64,000 nt of DNA, taken from positions 62,001 through 126,000 of the forward strand of contig NZ_UWFA01000170.1 of NCBI RefSeq assembly GCF_900601905.1. The letters are read 5' to 3'. Below are positions 1 to 9,281 of the stretch, one piece after another (positions within the stretch are counted from its first letter, which is position 1; each line of letters starts with the position of its first letter). The translations under genes and the position numbers were made by a program. Source of the stretch: Pseudomonas viridiflava (GTDB lineage: Bacteria > Pseudomonadota > Gammaproteobacteria > Pseudomonadales > Pseudomonadaceae). Below the pieces are notes generated by a model. The model did not search any database, was not told the DNA's origin, and worked only from the letters and a program-made list of their open reading frames with translations.

Positions 1-83
1 CCACAAGTACCTATAGTCAGCGTCAGACGGCTTCCAGCCAGTTGCCGGGTGCGCTGATCAGTAAGTTGACCCTGACGCTATAA
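1..83 (+). CDS. C-terminal end of an unidentified protein (partial)
   Basis: A reading frame is open from the left edge to a TAA at 81-83 and encodes about 26 residues ending in Ser-Lys-Leu-Thr-Leu-Thr-Leu. The alternating hydrophobic and polar tail would suit a beta-strand-rich or outer-membrane protein, but that is only an impression. A REP element begins ten bases after the stop, as REPINs often do behind genes. Nothing identifies the family, and the frame could be open by chance. Confidence 0.35.
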   Translation, partial: TSTYSQRQTASSQLPGALISKLTLTL

Positions 84-92
84 GCGAGAACC

Positions 93-179
93 GTTGGAGC
101 GAGGCTTGCCCGCGAAAAAGATTACGCGGTGTGCCTGGCAAACGGCATGAGCCCATTCGCGGGCAAGCCTCGCTCCAAC
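93..179. repeat. REPIN (inverted REP pair), GGCTTGCCCGCGAA family
   Basis: Two 24-base REP arms in inverted orientation lie at 93-116 and 156-179, with core GAGGCTTGCCCGCGAA and its reverse complement. They flank a spacer of about 40 bases. Near-identical pairs occur at 3129-3237, 4444-4531, 41121-41208 and 55605-55692. Extragenic elements of this kind are typical of Pseudomonas and are mobilised by RAYT transposases; none is encoded in this window. Confidence 0.9.
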
Positions 180-203
180 AGAGTTAGACACACAAGGATC
201 CTC

Positions 204-1613
204 ATGCCGACCACCACCCCGCTTCTGGATGAAAAAACCCTGCGCTGGCTGCCGTGGGTCGTCGCTATCGCGTTCTTCATGCAAAGCCTGGACGGCACGA
301 TTCTCAATACGGCGCTGCCTTCGATGGCGAGGTCGCTGGCCGAAGATCCGCTGCGCATGCAGTCGGTGGTCATCGCTTACATGCTGACCATCGCGCTGCT
401 GATTCCGGCCTCGGGCTGGATTGCCGACCGGTTTGGCATCAAACAGATTTTCTTCAGCGCGATCCTGTTGTTCAGTTTCGGCTCACTGCTGTGCGCGATC
501 TCCAACTCGCTGGGCATGCTAGTCGGTGCGCGGATCGTTCAAGGCCTGGGCGGCGCCTTGATGCTGCCTATCGGCAGGCTCATCGTCCTGCGCGCCTACC
601 CGCGTTCGGAACTGGTACGGATCATGAGTTTCATCACCTTGCCCGGCTTGCTTGGCCCGCTGATGGGTCCGACTCTGGGCGGCTGGATGGTGGAGTACCT
701 GAGCTGGCACTGGATTTTCCTGATCAACATCCCGGTCGGCATCATTGGCTGCTGGGCCGTGCATCACTTCATCCCTGACCTGCCCGGTGGCGGCCGGACC
801 CGTTTCGACGGCGTCGGCTTTGCGCTGTTTGGTGCGTCAATGGTGCTGATCACTATCGCCCTGGAAGGCCTCGGCGAACTGCACCTGCCGCACTTGCGCG
901 TGGTGCTGTTGCTGTTTGCCGGGTTTGGTTGCCTGGCGGCCTACTGGCTGCGCGCGGGCCACGTCGAAGCGCCGCTGTTTGCCCCTTCGCTGTTCCGCAC
1001 CCGGACCTTTGCCGTGGGTATTCTCGGCAACCTGTTCGCTCGCCTGGGCAGCGGCGCGTTGCCGTTTCTGATGCCGTTGCTGTTGCAGGTGGCGCTGGGT
1101 TATTCGCCCTCGCAAGCCGGGATGAGCATGCTGCCGCTGGCCGCTGCGGCGATGTTCGCCAAGTCAGTGGCGCGCTGGCTGATCGAGCACCTGGGCTACC
1201 GCATCATCCTCACCGGCAATACGCTGATGCTGGGCATTCTGCTGTCGAGCATCGCGTTGATTGATGCGCAGACGCCGTACTGGATGCTGCTGGTGCATCT
1301 GGGTCTGCTCGGCGCGGTCAACTCGCTGCAATTCACCGCGATGAACACCGTAACCCTGATCGACCTCGACGACGCCAGCGCAGCCAGTGGCAACAGCCTG
1401 TTGTCGGTGGTGGCGCAGCTGTCGCTGAGTTTCGGCGTGGCCTGCGCGGCGGCATTGCTCGGCGGTTTCACCGAACAGGTCTCGACCGGTGAAGTGGGCA
1501 GCGTGCTGGGCGCGTTCCAACTGACCTTCCTGACCGTTGGGGTGATGGCGATGCTGGCAGCGGGGATCTTCCTGCAGTTGCCGCCGCGAGAGGTGAAGAC
1601 AGCCTCGAAGTGA
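204..1613 (+). CDS. mdtD: MFS multidrug exporter, DHA2 family, MdtD-like
   Basis: This is a 469-residue proton-driven drug exporter of the inner membrane with about 14 predicted hydrophobic segments, the normal length for MdtD. The DHA2 motif LDGTILNTALP is at residues 29-39, major-facilitator motif A (GWIADRFGIKQ) at 71-81, and an antiporter motif C-like Gly/Pro-rich segment near 145-165. The ATG at 204 is chosen because AAGGA precedes it at 194-198; an upstream in-frame start at 129 would translate the REP arm. The gene stands alone between REP-containing gaps. The family is clear; the substrate is not. Confidence 0.9.
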   Translation: MPTTTPLLDEKTLRWLPWVVAIAFFMQSLDGTILNTALPSMARSLAEDPLRMQSVVIAYMLTIALLIPASGWIADRFGIKQIFFSAILLFSFGSLLCAISNSLGMLVGARIVQGLGGALMLPIGRLIVLRAYPRSELVRIMSFITLPGLLGPLMGPTLGGWMVEYLSWHWIFLINIPVGIIGCWAVHHFIPDLPGGGRTRFDGVGFALFGASMVLITIALEGLGELHLPHLRVVLLLFAGFGCLAAYWLRAGHVEAPLFAPSLFRTRTFAVGILGNLFARLGSGALPFLMPLLLQVALGYSPSQAGMSMLPLAAAAMFAKSVARWLIEHLGYRIILTGNTLMLGILLSSIALIDAQTPYWMLLVHLGLLGAVNSLQFTAMNTVTLIDLDDASAASGNSLLSVVAQLSLSFGVACAAALLGGFTEQVSTGEVGSVLGAFQLTFLTVGVMAMLAAGIFLQLPPREVKTASK

Positions 1614-1734
1614 TATGCACCGCTCCCACAGAGTTCACCCAAATATCAATGGCAATCACCACCCAGCGGGAGCGAGCCTGATCGCCTCGTGACCTGATAC
1701 ACTGCGCGACATTTTGTTTTGCAGGTCCACTGTC

Positions 1735-3114
<1,380 letters not shown>

Positions 3115-3128
3115 GCAGTTCAAAAACC

Positions 3129-3237
3129 GTTGGTGCGAGGCTTGCCCGCGAACGGCTGCACAGCAGTCGAAAAAATAGTCGGATCACTATCGATGGAAAG
3201 TCGTTCCGACTTTTTCGCGGGCAAGCCTCGCTCCTAC
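3129..3237. repeat. REPIN, GGCTTGCCCGCGAA family
   Basis: Inverted REP arms lie at 3129-3152 and 3214-3237, downstream of dbpA. One arm reads GTTGGTGCGAGG instead of the usual GTTGGAGCGAGG, and the other ends in CTCCTAC. The spacer is longer (about 60 bases) than in the sister copies. Confidence 0.9.
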
Positions 3238-3257
3238 AAGTTATTGAGGAAATCGCT

Positions 3258-4436
3258 TTGCCCGTTACTGACGTTGTGATCATCGGCGCTGGCGCCGCAG
3301 GTTTGATGTGCGCGCTGACCGCCGCTGCCCGGGGGCGCAAGGTGATGCTGATTGATCACGCCAACAAACCCGGCAAGAAGATCCTCATGTCCGGCGGCGG
3401 GCGCTGCAATTTCACCAATATGTACACCGAGCCGAGCAATTTCCTGTCGCAGAATTCGCACTTCTGCAAATCGGCACTGGCGCGCTACACCCAGTGGGAT
3501 TTCATCGGTCTGGTGGGCAAGCATGGCGTGCCCTATCACGAGAAAAAACTCGGCCAGCTGTTCTGCGACAACAAATCCAGCGACATCCTCGAAATGCTCC
3601 TCGACGAATGCAGGCAGGCCGGTGCCAGCCTGCACATGGACACGTCCGTACAGCAGATCGAAAAAACCGACACCGGCTACACGCTGGCGACGACTCTGGG
3701 TGCTATCCGCTGTGAATCATTGGTGATCGCCACCGGAGGTCTGTCGATCCCGACCCTCGGCGCGACCGGCTTTGGCTACCAGGTTGGCAAACAGTTCGGC
3801 CATACGCTGCTGCCGACCCGCGCCGGTCTGGTGCCGTTCACCATCACCGACCAGCTCAAGGAATTGTGCACCGAGCTTTCGGGGACTTCGGTGGATTGTC
3901 TGGTCAGCTGCAACGACACGAGCTTTCGCGAGAACATCCTGTTCACCCATCGCGGCCTCAGTGGCCCGGCGATTCTGCAGATCTCATCGTTCTGGCACCC
4001 TGGCGACACGGTGGAAATCAACCTGCTGCCCGACCATGACGTCGCCCGCTGGCTCACCGAGCAGCAAGCTGAACGACCGAACAGCGAACTGAAGACGCTG
4101 CTGGGGGAAATCTTTACCAAGAAGATGGCCAACCTGATTGCCGAACAATGGTTCGTGTCCAAGCCGATGAAGCAATACACCCACGCCGAACTGGCCGACA
4201 TCGCGCTGAAGCTCGGCTCGTGGCAGGTCGTACCGGCGGGCACTGAGGGCTATCGCACTGCCGAAGTGACGCTGGGTGGCATTGATACCCGGGAAGTGTC
4301 GTCCAAGACCATGGAATCCCTGAAATCGCCGGGGCTGTATTTTGTCGGCGAAGTGCTGGACGTCAGCGGCCATCTGGGCGGTTTCAACTTTCAGTGGGCC
4401 TGGGCATCGGGGTATGCGGCTGCGCAGTTTGTCTAG
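3258..4436 (+). CDS. NAD(P)/FAD-dependent oxidoreductase, HI0933/YhiN family
   Basis: This 392-residue cytosolic flavoprotein has an N-terminal dinucleotide fold (GAGAAG at residues 10-15) and the family signature GGGRCNFTN at 46-54. A C-terminal GEVLDVSGHLGGFNFQWAWASG segment closes the FAD site in this family. YhiN-type proteins are widespread, and their physiological reaction is not established. The start is TTG at 3258, supported by GAGGA at 3246-3250, seven bases upstream. It lies between two REPINs and appears monocistronic. Confidence 0.88.
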   Translation: MPVTDVVIIGAGAAGLMCALTAAARGRKVMLIDHANKPGKKILMSGGGRCNFTNMYTEPSNFLSQNSHFCKSALARYTQWDFIGLVGKHGVPYHEKKLGQLFCDNKSSDILEMLLDECRQAGASLHMDTSVQQIEKTDTGYTLATTLGAIRCESLVIATGGLSIPTLGATGFGYQVGKQFGHTLLPTRAGLVPFTITDQLKELCTELSGTSVDCLVSCNDTSFRENILFTHRGLSGPAILQISSFWHPGDTVEINLLPDHDVARWLTEQQAERPNSELKTLLGEIFTKKMANLIAEQWFVSKPMKQYTHAELADIALKLGSWQVVPAGTEGYRTAEVTLGGIDTREVSSKTMESLKSPGLYFVGEVLDVSGHLGGFNFQWAWASGYAAAQFV

Positions 4437-4443
4437 TGGACCT

Positions 4444-4531
4444 GTTGGAGCGAGGCTTGCCCGCGAATCAGGCGCCTCGGTTCAACAGCTACACCGCGTC
4501 ATCGTTCTTCGCGGGCAAGCCTCGCTCCAAC
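4444..4531. repeat. REPIN, GGCTTGCCCGCGAA family
   Basis: Perfect inverted arms at 4444-4467 and 4508-4531 begin seven bases after the oxidoreductase stop. The arms match those at 93-179, 41121-41208 and 55605-55692, so these copies look recent or are kept similar by gene conversion. Confidence 0.92.
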
Positions 4532-4642
4532 AGGGTCCAGCGCACCTCCTCACACAATAAATTTCGCCCTGCCGATGTACAGACCCGGCGCTTGCCTGTA
4601 CATATCCACCACAGCATTGATCAATCGTGAAACAGCTCACCT

Positions 4643-6841
4643 ATGGCCTCGAAATCTCTTCGTCATACTTTCCGCCGTCTGTGGGCGCTGGATAAATTCA
4701 GCTACAGCGTTCGGGTATTCATTGCTCTGACCGGCAGCATGACGCTGTGCTGGTATCAGAATGAAATGGGCCTGCTGATCCCGCTCTTCCTGGGAATTAT
4801 TGCCAGTGCACTGGCCGAGACCGACGACAGCTGGCAAGGCCGCCTGAATGCGCTGGCGGTGACGCTGGTGTGTTTCAGCGTTGCAGCACTGGCCGTCGAG
4901 TTGCTGTTTCCCTACCCGTGGATTTTCGTCGTCTCGCTGGCGGTTGCCAGTTTTGCCCTGACCATGCTCGGCGCGCTGGGCGAACGCTACAGCGCGATTG
5001 CCTACGGCACCCTGATTCTTTCGGTGTACACCATGATCGGCGTCGATCAGCGCGGTGGCGAGGTGCTGGACTTCTGGCACGAGCCGATGCTGCTGGTGGC
5101 GGGCGCGGCCTGGTACGGCCTGCTGTCGGTGCTGTGGCAGATGCTGTTTTCCAACCAGCCGGTGCAGCAGGCGCTGGCCCGCCTGTTTCGTGAGCTGGGC
5201 CAATACCTGAAGCTTAAATCCAGCCTGTTCGAGCCGATCCGCCAACTGGATGTGGAAGCACGCCGCCTGGAACTCGCCCAACAGAATGGCCGAGTGGTCG
5301 CGGCCCTGAACGCCACCAAGGAGATCATCCTGCACCGGGTCGGCAGCGGTCGCCCCGGTTCGAAAGTCAGCCGTTACCTGAAGCTGTATTTCATTGCCCA
5401 GGACATTCACGAGCGCGCCAGCTCCTCGCACTACCCTTACAACTCCCTCGCCGAAGCGTTTTTCCACAGTGATGTGCTGTTTCGCTGCCAGCGCTTGCTG
5501 CGCCAGCAAGGGGTTGCCTGCCAGGCCTTGTCCGAGTCGATCCAGCTGCGGCAGCCGTTCATTTACAACGACAGCTTTGCTTACGCGATGGAAGATTTGC
5601 GCGCCTCGCTGGAGCATTTGCGCATCCAGAGCAACCCCGCCTGGCGCGGCCTGCTGCGCTCGTTGCGAGCGCTGGCCAATAACCTGGAAACCCTGGATCG
5701 CCTGCTCAGCGACGCGAGCAACCCGGACGCCTTGGCCGACGCCACCGACAGCTCGTTGCTGGACCGCTCGCCGCGCAGCCTCAAAGATGCCTGGACCCGC
5801 CTGCGCCTGCAGATGACCCCGACTTCACTGCTGTTTCGTCACGCGCTGCGCCTGCCGCTGGCCTTGACCGTCGGCTACGCGATGGTGCATCTGATTCACC
5901 CGTCACAAGGTTACTGGATCATCCTGACCACGGTATTCGTCTGCCAGCCAAGCTATGGCGCCACCCGGCGCAAACTCGGGCAGCGGATCATCGGTACCGC
6001 CATCGGCCTGACAGTTGGCTGGGCACTGTTCGATTTGGTCACCAGCCCGATTCTGCAATCGATGTGCGCAGTGCTGGCAGGCGTGGTGTTCTTCGTCAAC
6101 CGGACCACCCGCTACACGCTGTCGACAGCAGCCATCACCGTCATGGTGCTGTTCTGTTTCAATCAAGTGGGCGACGGTTACGGGCTGTTCCTGCCGCGCC
6201 TGTTCGATACCCTGCTGGGCAGCCTGATCGCGGGCCTGGCGGTGTTCCTGTTTCTGCCGGACTGGCAAGGCCGACGCCTGAACAAAGTGCTGGCCAACAC
6301 CCTGACCTGCAACAGCATCTACCTGCGCCAGATCATGCAGCAATACGCCAAGGGCAAGAGCGACGACCTGGCTTATCGACTGGCTCGGCGCAACGCCCAC
6401 AACGCCGACGCCGCGCTGTCCACGACACTGGCCAACATGCTCATGGAGCCCGGTCACTTTCGCAAGGAAGCGGACGTGGGCTTCCGCTTTCTGGTGCTGT
6501 CACACACCTTGCTCAGTTATCTATCCGGCCTCGGCGCGCACCGGGAAACCCAGCTGCCGACCCAGGTGCGTGAGCACCTGATCGAGGGTGTCGGCGCGAC
6601 GCTGGCGGCGAGTATTGACGAGATCGCCCAGAGCCTGGCGGAGAAACAATCGGTTGCGATTCACAGCGACAGCGAAGAGACCCTGGCCACCGAACTGGAG
6701 CTGATGCCGGACGAGTTGGATGAGAGTCAGCGGCTGGTGCAGACGCAACTGGCGCTCATCTGCCGCCAGCTGGGCCCACTGAGAACCCTTGCGGCGCATC
6801 TGGTCAAGGCACCCGCGCCCGTCACAGACCATGCCGCTTGA
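4643..6841 (+). CDS. yccS: YccS-family inner-membrane protein (FUSC fold)
   Basis: This 732-residue integral membrane protein has the duplicated architecture of the YccS/YhfK family: hydrophobic helices at about residues 20-150, a long soluble region (about 160-390), a second helix cluster at about 395-530, and a cytoplasmic tail. FUSC proteins resemble aromatic-acid efflux pumps, but YccS itself has no firm substrate. The ATG at 4643 lies after a 200-base gap containing a REPIN. Its last 20 bases overlap the end of the convergent solute-binding gene. Confidence 0.88.
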   Translation: MASKSLRHTFRRLWALDKFSYSVRVFIALTGSMTLCWYQNEMGLLIPLFLGIIASALAETDDSWQGRLNALAVTLVCFSVAALAVELLFPYPWIFVVSLAVASFALTMLGALGERYSAIAYGTLILSVYTMIGVDQRGGEVLDFWHEPMLLVAGAAWYGLLSVLWQMLFSNQPVQQALARLFRELGQYLKLKSSLFEPIRQLDVEARRLELAQQNGRVVAALNATKEIILHRVGSGRPGSKVSRYLKLYFIAQDIHERASSSHYPYNSLAEAFFHSDVLFRCQRLLRQQGVACQALSESIQLRQPFIYNDSFAYAMEDLRASLEHLRIQSNPAWRGLLRSLRALANNLETLDRLLSDASNPDALADATDSSLLDRSPRSLKDAWTRLRLQMTPTSLLFRHALRLPLALTVGYAMVHLIHPSQGYWIILTTVFVCQPSYGATRRKLGQRIIGTAIGLTVGWALFDLVTSPILQSMCAVLAGVVFFVNRTTRYTLSTAAITVMVLFCFNQVGDGYGLFLPRLFDTLLGSLIAGLAVFLFLPDWQGRRLNKVLANTLTCNSIYLRQIMQQYAKGKSDDLAYRLARRNAHNADAALSTTLANMLMEPGHFRKEADVGFRFLVLSHTLLSYLSGLGAHRETQLPTQVREHLIEGVGATLAASIDEIAQSLAEKQSVAIHSDSEETLATELELMPDELDESQRLVQTQLALICRQLGPLRTLAAHLVKAPAPVTDHAA

Positions 6842-7565
6842 AAATCGCCTGATAACTGCCGTCGGCCTTCATTGCGGCAATTTCCCGGTCGAAGTCGGCG
6901 ACGATCTGTTCATGCAGCGGGTTTTTCAGGCTGACCAGAATGTGCAGGCTGTTCTCGGTCAGTGATTTGGGCAGGAATGCCAGGTTGTCGCGAATATTCT
7001 TCGGCTCGCGCGCCAGGTAATAGCGGGCGACAAACTCATCTTCCAGCGCCAAGTCCACACGCCCCGCCGCAACCATGCGTGCCGCCATGGTGAAGCTGCT
7101 GACCGGGACCTTTTCCAGCTGATCGTCGCTGTCGAACTCTGCTGAGTAGGCGTAACCGCGCACCACCGCAATGGGCCGCGAATACAGCTGGCTCAGGTCG
7201 CGATATTCGACACTGGAGCGGCTGCGCTTGAGAAACCGTACGCGGTTGACCAGGTACTCAGCCGAGAACTGACCCAGCCTGGTTCGCTCCTCGTTGTACC
7301 AGGCGTTGATCAGCACATCGTAGTTGCCCTCGCCCAACCCGTGCATCGCCCTGGCCCACGGTACCTGATTGTACTCAGAGGTATAACCGGCACGCTCCAG
7401 CGCAGTGCTGACCAGATCGGTCGCCAGCCCGTTATTGGGCAGCGACGAGTCGGTGAACGGGGCCCACGGATCGGCCACCAGACGTAGTTTATCCGCCGCT
7501 CCCACCTGGGCCGTCAGCAGCAATCCCAGCAAACCTATGGCTCTAAGCAAACACGGCATGCTCAT
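6822..7565 (-). CDS. Periplasmic solute-binding protein, amino-acid (SBP_bac_3) type
   Basis: The predicted 247-residue protein begins with a signal peptide (about residues 1-24, ending Val-Gly-Ala) followed by a bacterial family-3 solute-binding fold, with an early LRLVADPWAPF strand typical of the fold. No ABC permease or ATPase is next to it, so it is an orphan binding protein. The start at 7565 is chosen because it has an AGGA upstream and gives the signal peptide; an ORF start at 7652 would add 29 polar residues. The ligand cannot be inferred. The 3' end overlaps yccS by 20 bases, tail to tail. Confidence 0.8.
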   Translation of the reverse strand: MSMPCLLRAIGLLGLLLTAQVGAADKLRLVADPWAPFTDSSLPNNGLATDLVSTALERAGYTSEYNQVPWARAMHGLGEGNYDVLINAWYNEERTRLGQFSAEYLVNRVRFLKRSRSSVEYRDLSQLYSRPIAVVRGYAYSAEFDSDDQLEKVPVSSFTMAARMVAAGRVDLALEDEFVARYYLAREPKNIRDNLAFLPKSLTENSLHILVSLKNPLHEQIVADFDREIAAMKADGSYQAIFKRHGL

Positions 7566-7820
7566 GTTCCTGAGACGGGACGAGGCCCGAGGACTACATG
7601 CAACTGGTGCTGGCATGTGGCCTTTATTGAAGCTGCATTCCGGCGTTTTCACAACTCATACCAAGGTTGTGTTTGTGCGCCAGGCCATCAAAAAATCCAT
7701 TTAGTGACTGAGGTCCCACTCTGTCGACCGATTTGTCGCGCATTCAGCTGCAGGGTTTTATTGGGTATCGGACGGGATGCGTTTAGTATTCCCTCCAGAT
7801 TTCCTCTGCGAGTCAGCGAC

Positions 7821-8279
7821 ATGTCAATCAACTGGATCTGCAAACACCATACCGACCTGAGCAAGGAACAGCTTTACGCCATCCTTAAATTGCGTGCCGA
7901 AGTATTCGTGGTTGAGCAGCAGTGCGTCTATCTGGATGTCGACGGCCAGGATCTGCTGGGCGATACCTGCCATTTGATGGCCTGGCAGGAAGACCGTCTG
8001 GTCGCTTACCTGCGCTTGCTCGATCCCATCCAGCAAGGGGGCGACGTCACCATTGGCCGCGTCGTGACCGCGCCATCGATCCGCAGCCGCGGCATTGGCC
8101 ACGAGCTGATGGAGCAGGCACTGGAGAACGCTGAAAAGACCTGGCCGGACCAACCGATCTATCTGTCGGCACAGGCGCATTTGCAGCGTTACTACGCGCG
8201 ATACGGTTTCGAGCCGGTCGGCGAGGTCTACCTGGAAGACGAAATCCCCCACATCGGCATGCGCCGCGACCTCGAATGA
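7821..8279 (+). CDS. elaA: GNAT acetyltransferase, ElaA family
   Basis: The protein is 152 residues, close to E. coli ElaA. It carries the ElaA pattern of LRAEVFVVEQQC near the N-terminus, a GNAT acetyl-CoA motif around RSRGIGHELM, and a C-terminal EDEIPHIGM segment. GNAT proteins transfer an acetyl group from acetyl-CoA to an amine; the acceptor for ElaA is unknown. The ATG at 7821 matches the family N-terminus, although its Shine-Dalgarno is weak. It is divergent from the solute-binding gene, across a 255-base gap. Confidence 0.88.
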   Translation: MSINWICKHHTDLSKEQLYAILKLRAEVFVVEQQCVYLDVDGQDLLGDTCHLMAWQEDRLVAYLRLLDPIQQGGDVTIGRVVTAPSIRSRGIGHELMEQALENAEKTWPDQPIYLSAQAHLQRYYARYGFEPVGEVYLEDEIPHIGMRRDLE

Positions 8280-8294
8280 AGCGTTCAGCGGTGC

Positions 8295-8591
8295 TCAGGG
8301 GTATTGCAGGACCGCCTTGATCTGCGCCAGATGCGCGGCGATCCAGGTTTTATCGATCGCACCCCAGTCCCGAATCCGATAATGCCCGGCATGGTTGCGG
8401 GCACCCTCGAGTTGTTCGAATTCACACTCGATATCCAGATCGGCCAGCGCCGCAATGGTGTCCTGGGCGGTGCGCCGAGGCATGCCAGTGGCCTCCACCA
8501 GCGCCGGGACGCTGCTGGCGATCTGGCTGTCGATCAGATACGCCACGTACAGGCGGCGATAGAAACTGGATTTGGTTTTGCTGATGTCCAT
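8295..8591 (-). CDS. Small winged helix-turn-helix protein (HTH_43 type)
   Basis: A 98-residue cytosolic protein with a winged-helix pattern: helices around residues 10-25 and 28-55 include a recognition-helix-like GMPRRTAQDTIAAL stretch, followed by a short wing. It resembles the HTH_43 group of small pseudomonad and enterobacterial DNA-binding proteins. It has no ligand domain. It ends 16 bases from the end of elaA in a convergent arrangement, so the regulatory target is not suggested by context. Confidence 0.75.
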   Translation of the reverse strand: MDISKTKSSFYRRLYVAYLIDSQIASSVPALVEATGMPRRTAQDTIAALADLDIECEFEQLEGARNHAGHYRIRDWGAIDKTWIAAHLAQIKAVLQYP

Positions 8592-8632
8592 GGTTTAGTC
8601 CGTTGCCATTCAGTATGGGTATCGCATTTTCC

Positions 8633-8718
8633 GCAGGAGCGCGCTTGCCCGCGATAGCGTCAGGTCAGGCAGTACATTTATCACTGACACAGCGCATCGC
8701 GGGCAAGCGCGCTCCTGC
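8633..8718. repeat. REPIN, GCGCTTGCCCGCGAT family
   Basis: Inverted arms at 8633-8656 and 8696-8718 have core GGAGCGCGCTTGCCCGCGAT. This is a sequence variant distinct from the GGCTTGCCCGCGAA copies. It sits between the small HTH gene and the metallopeptidase gene. Confidence 0.88.
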
Positions 8719-8747
8719 AGTGCTTGGTCTGGACGACAGGCATGCTC

Positions 8748-9242
8748 CTACTGCATGTCCCGCCACGTCAGATAAACCCGCAGATCGAACTCGATCTGGT
8801 GATACCCCGGCTGCATGTGTTCACAGAGTTTGTAGAACGCCTTGTTGTGGTCCGATTCCTTGAAGTGCGCCAGTTCGTGGACCACGATCATTTCCAGGAA
8901 CTGCGGCGGGGCCTCCTTGAACAGCGAGGCCACGCGGATTTCCTTCTTGGCCTTGAGCTTGCCACCCTGAACCCGGGAAATCGTTGTGTGCAGGCCGAGT
9001 GCCCGATGAGTCAGGTCCAGACGGTTGTCGAACAGCACCTTGTCAATGCTCGGCGCGTTGCGCAGGTGCTCCTGCTTGAGCGCCAGCGCGTACGCATACA
9101 GCGCTTTGTCGCTCTGCACGGCATGCCGGTCGGGATAACGCTGCTGCAGGTAATCGCCCAGCTTGTTCTGGGCAATGAGCTGGCGCACCTGATCCTGGAG
9201 AGCGGGCGGGTAGGCCTGAAGGTATTTGAGAGGCGCGAGCAT
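8748..9242 (-). CDS. YgjP-like (DUF45) zinc metallopeptidase
   Basis: This 164-residue protein contains the DUF45/YgjP zinc signature HELAH at residues 122-126, with a further His at 132 (HELAHFKESDH). That supports a zinc-dependent peptidase or hydrolase. There is no signal peptide, so it is probably cytosolic. It is shorter than typical YgjP proteins (about 165-240 residues) but includes the complete motif. The substrate is unknown. Confidence 0.85.
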   Translation of the reverse strand: MLAPLKYLQAYPPALQDQVRQLIAQNKLGDYLQQRYPDRHAVQSDKALYAYALALKQEHLRNAPSIDKVLFDNRLDLTHRALGLHTTISRVQGGKLKAKKEIRVASLFKEAPPQFLEMIVVHELAHFKESDHNKAFYKLCEHMQPGYHQIEFDLRVYLTWRDMQ

Positions 9243-9281
9243 GAGCCATACACTGATTCGAAAGGCGTCAGTGTACAGAAC

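Noticed and set aside
129..203. Upstream start of the MdtD-like gene
   Set aside because: The added 25 residues are encoded by a REP arm, and a good ribosome site precedes the ATG at 204.
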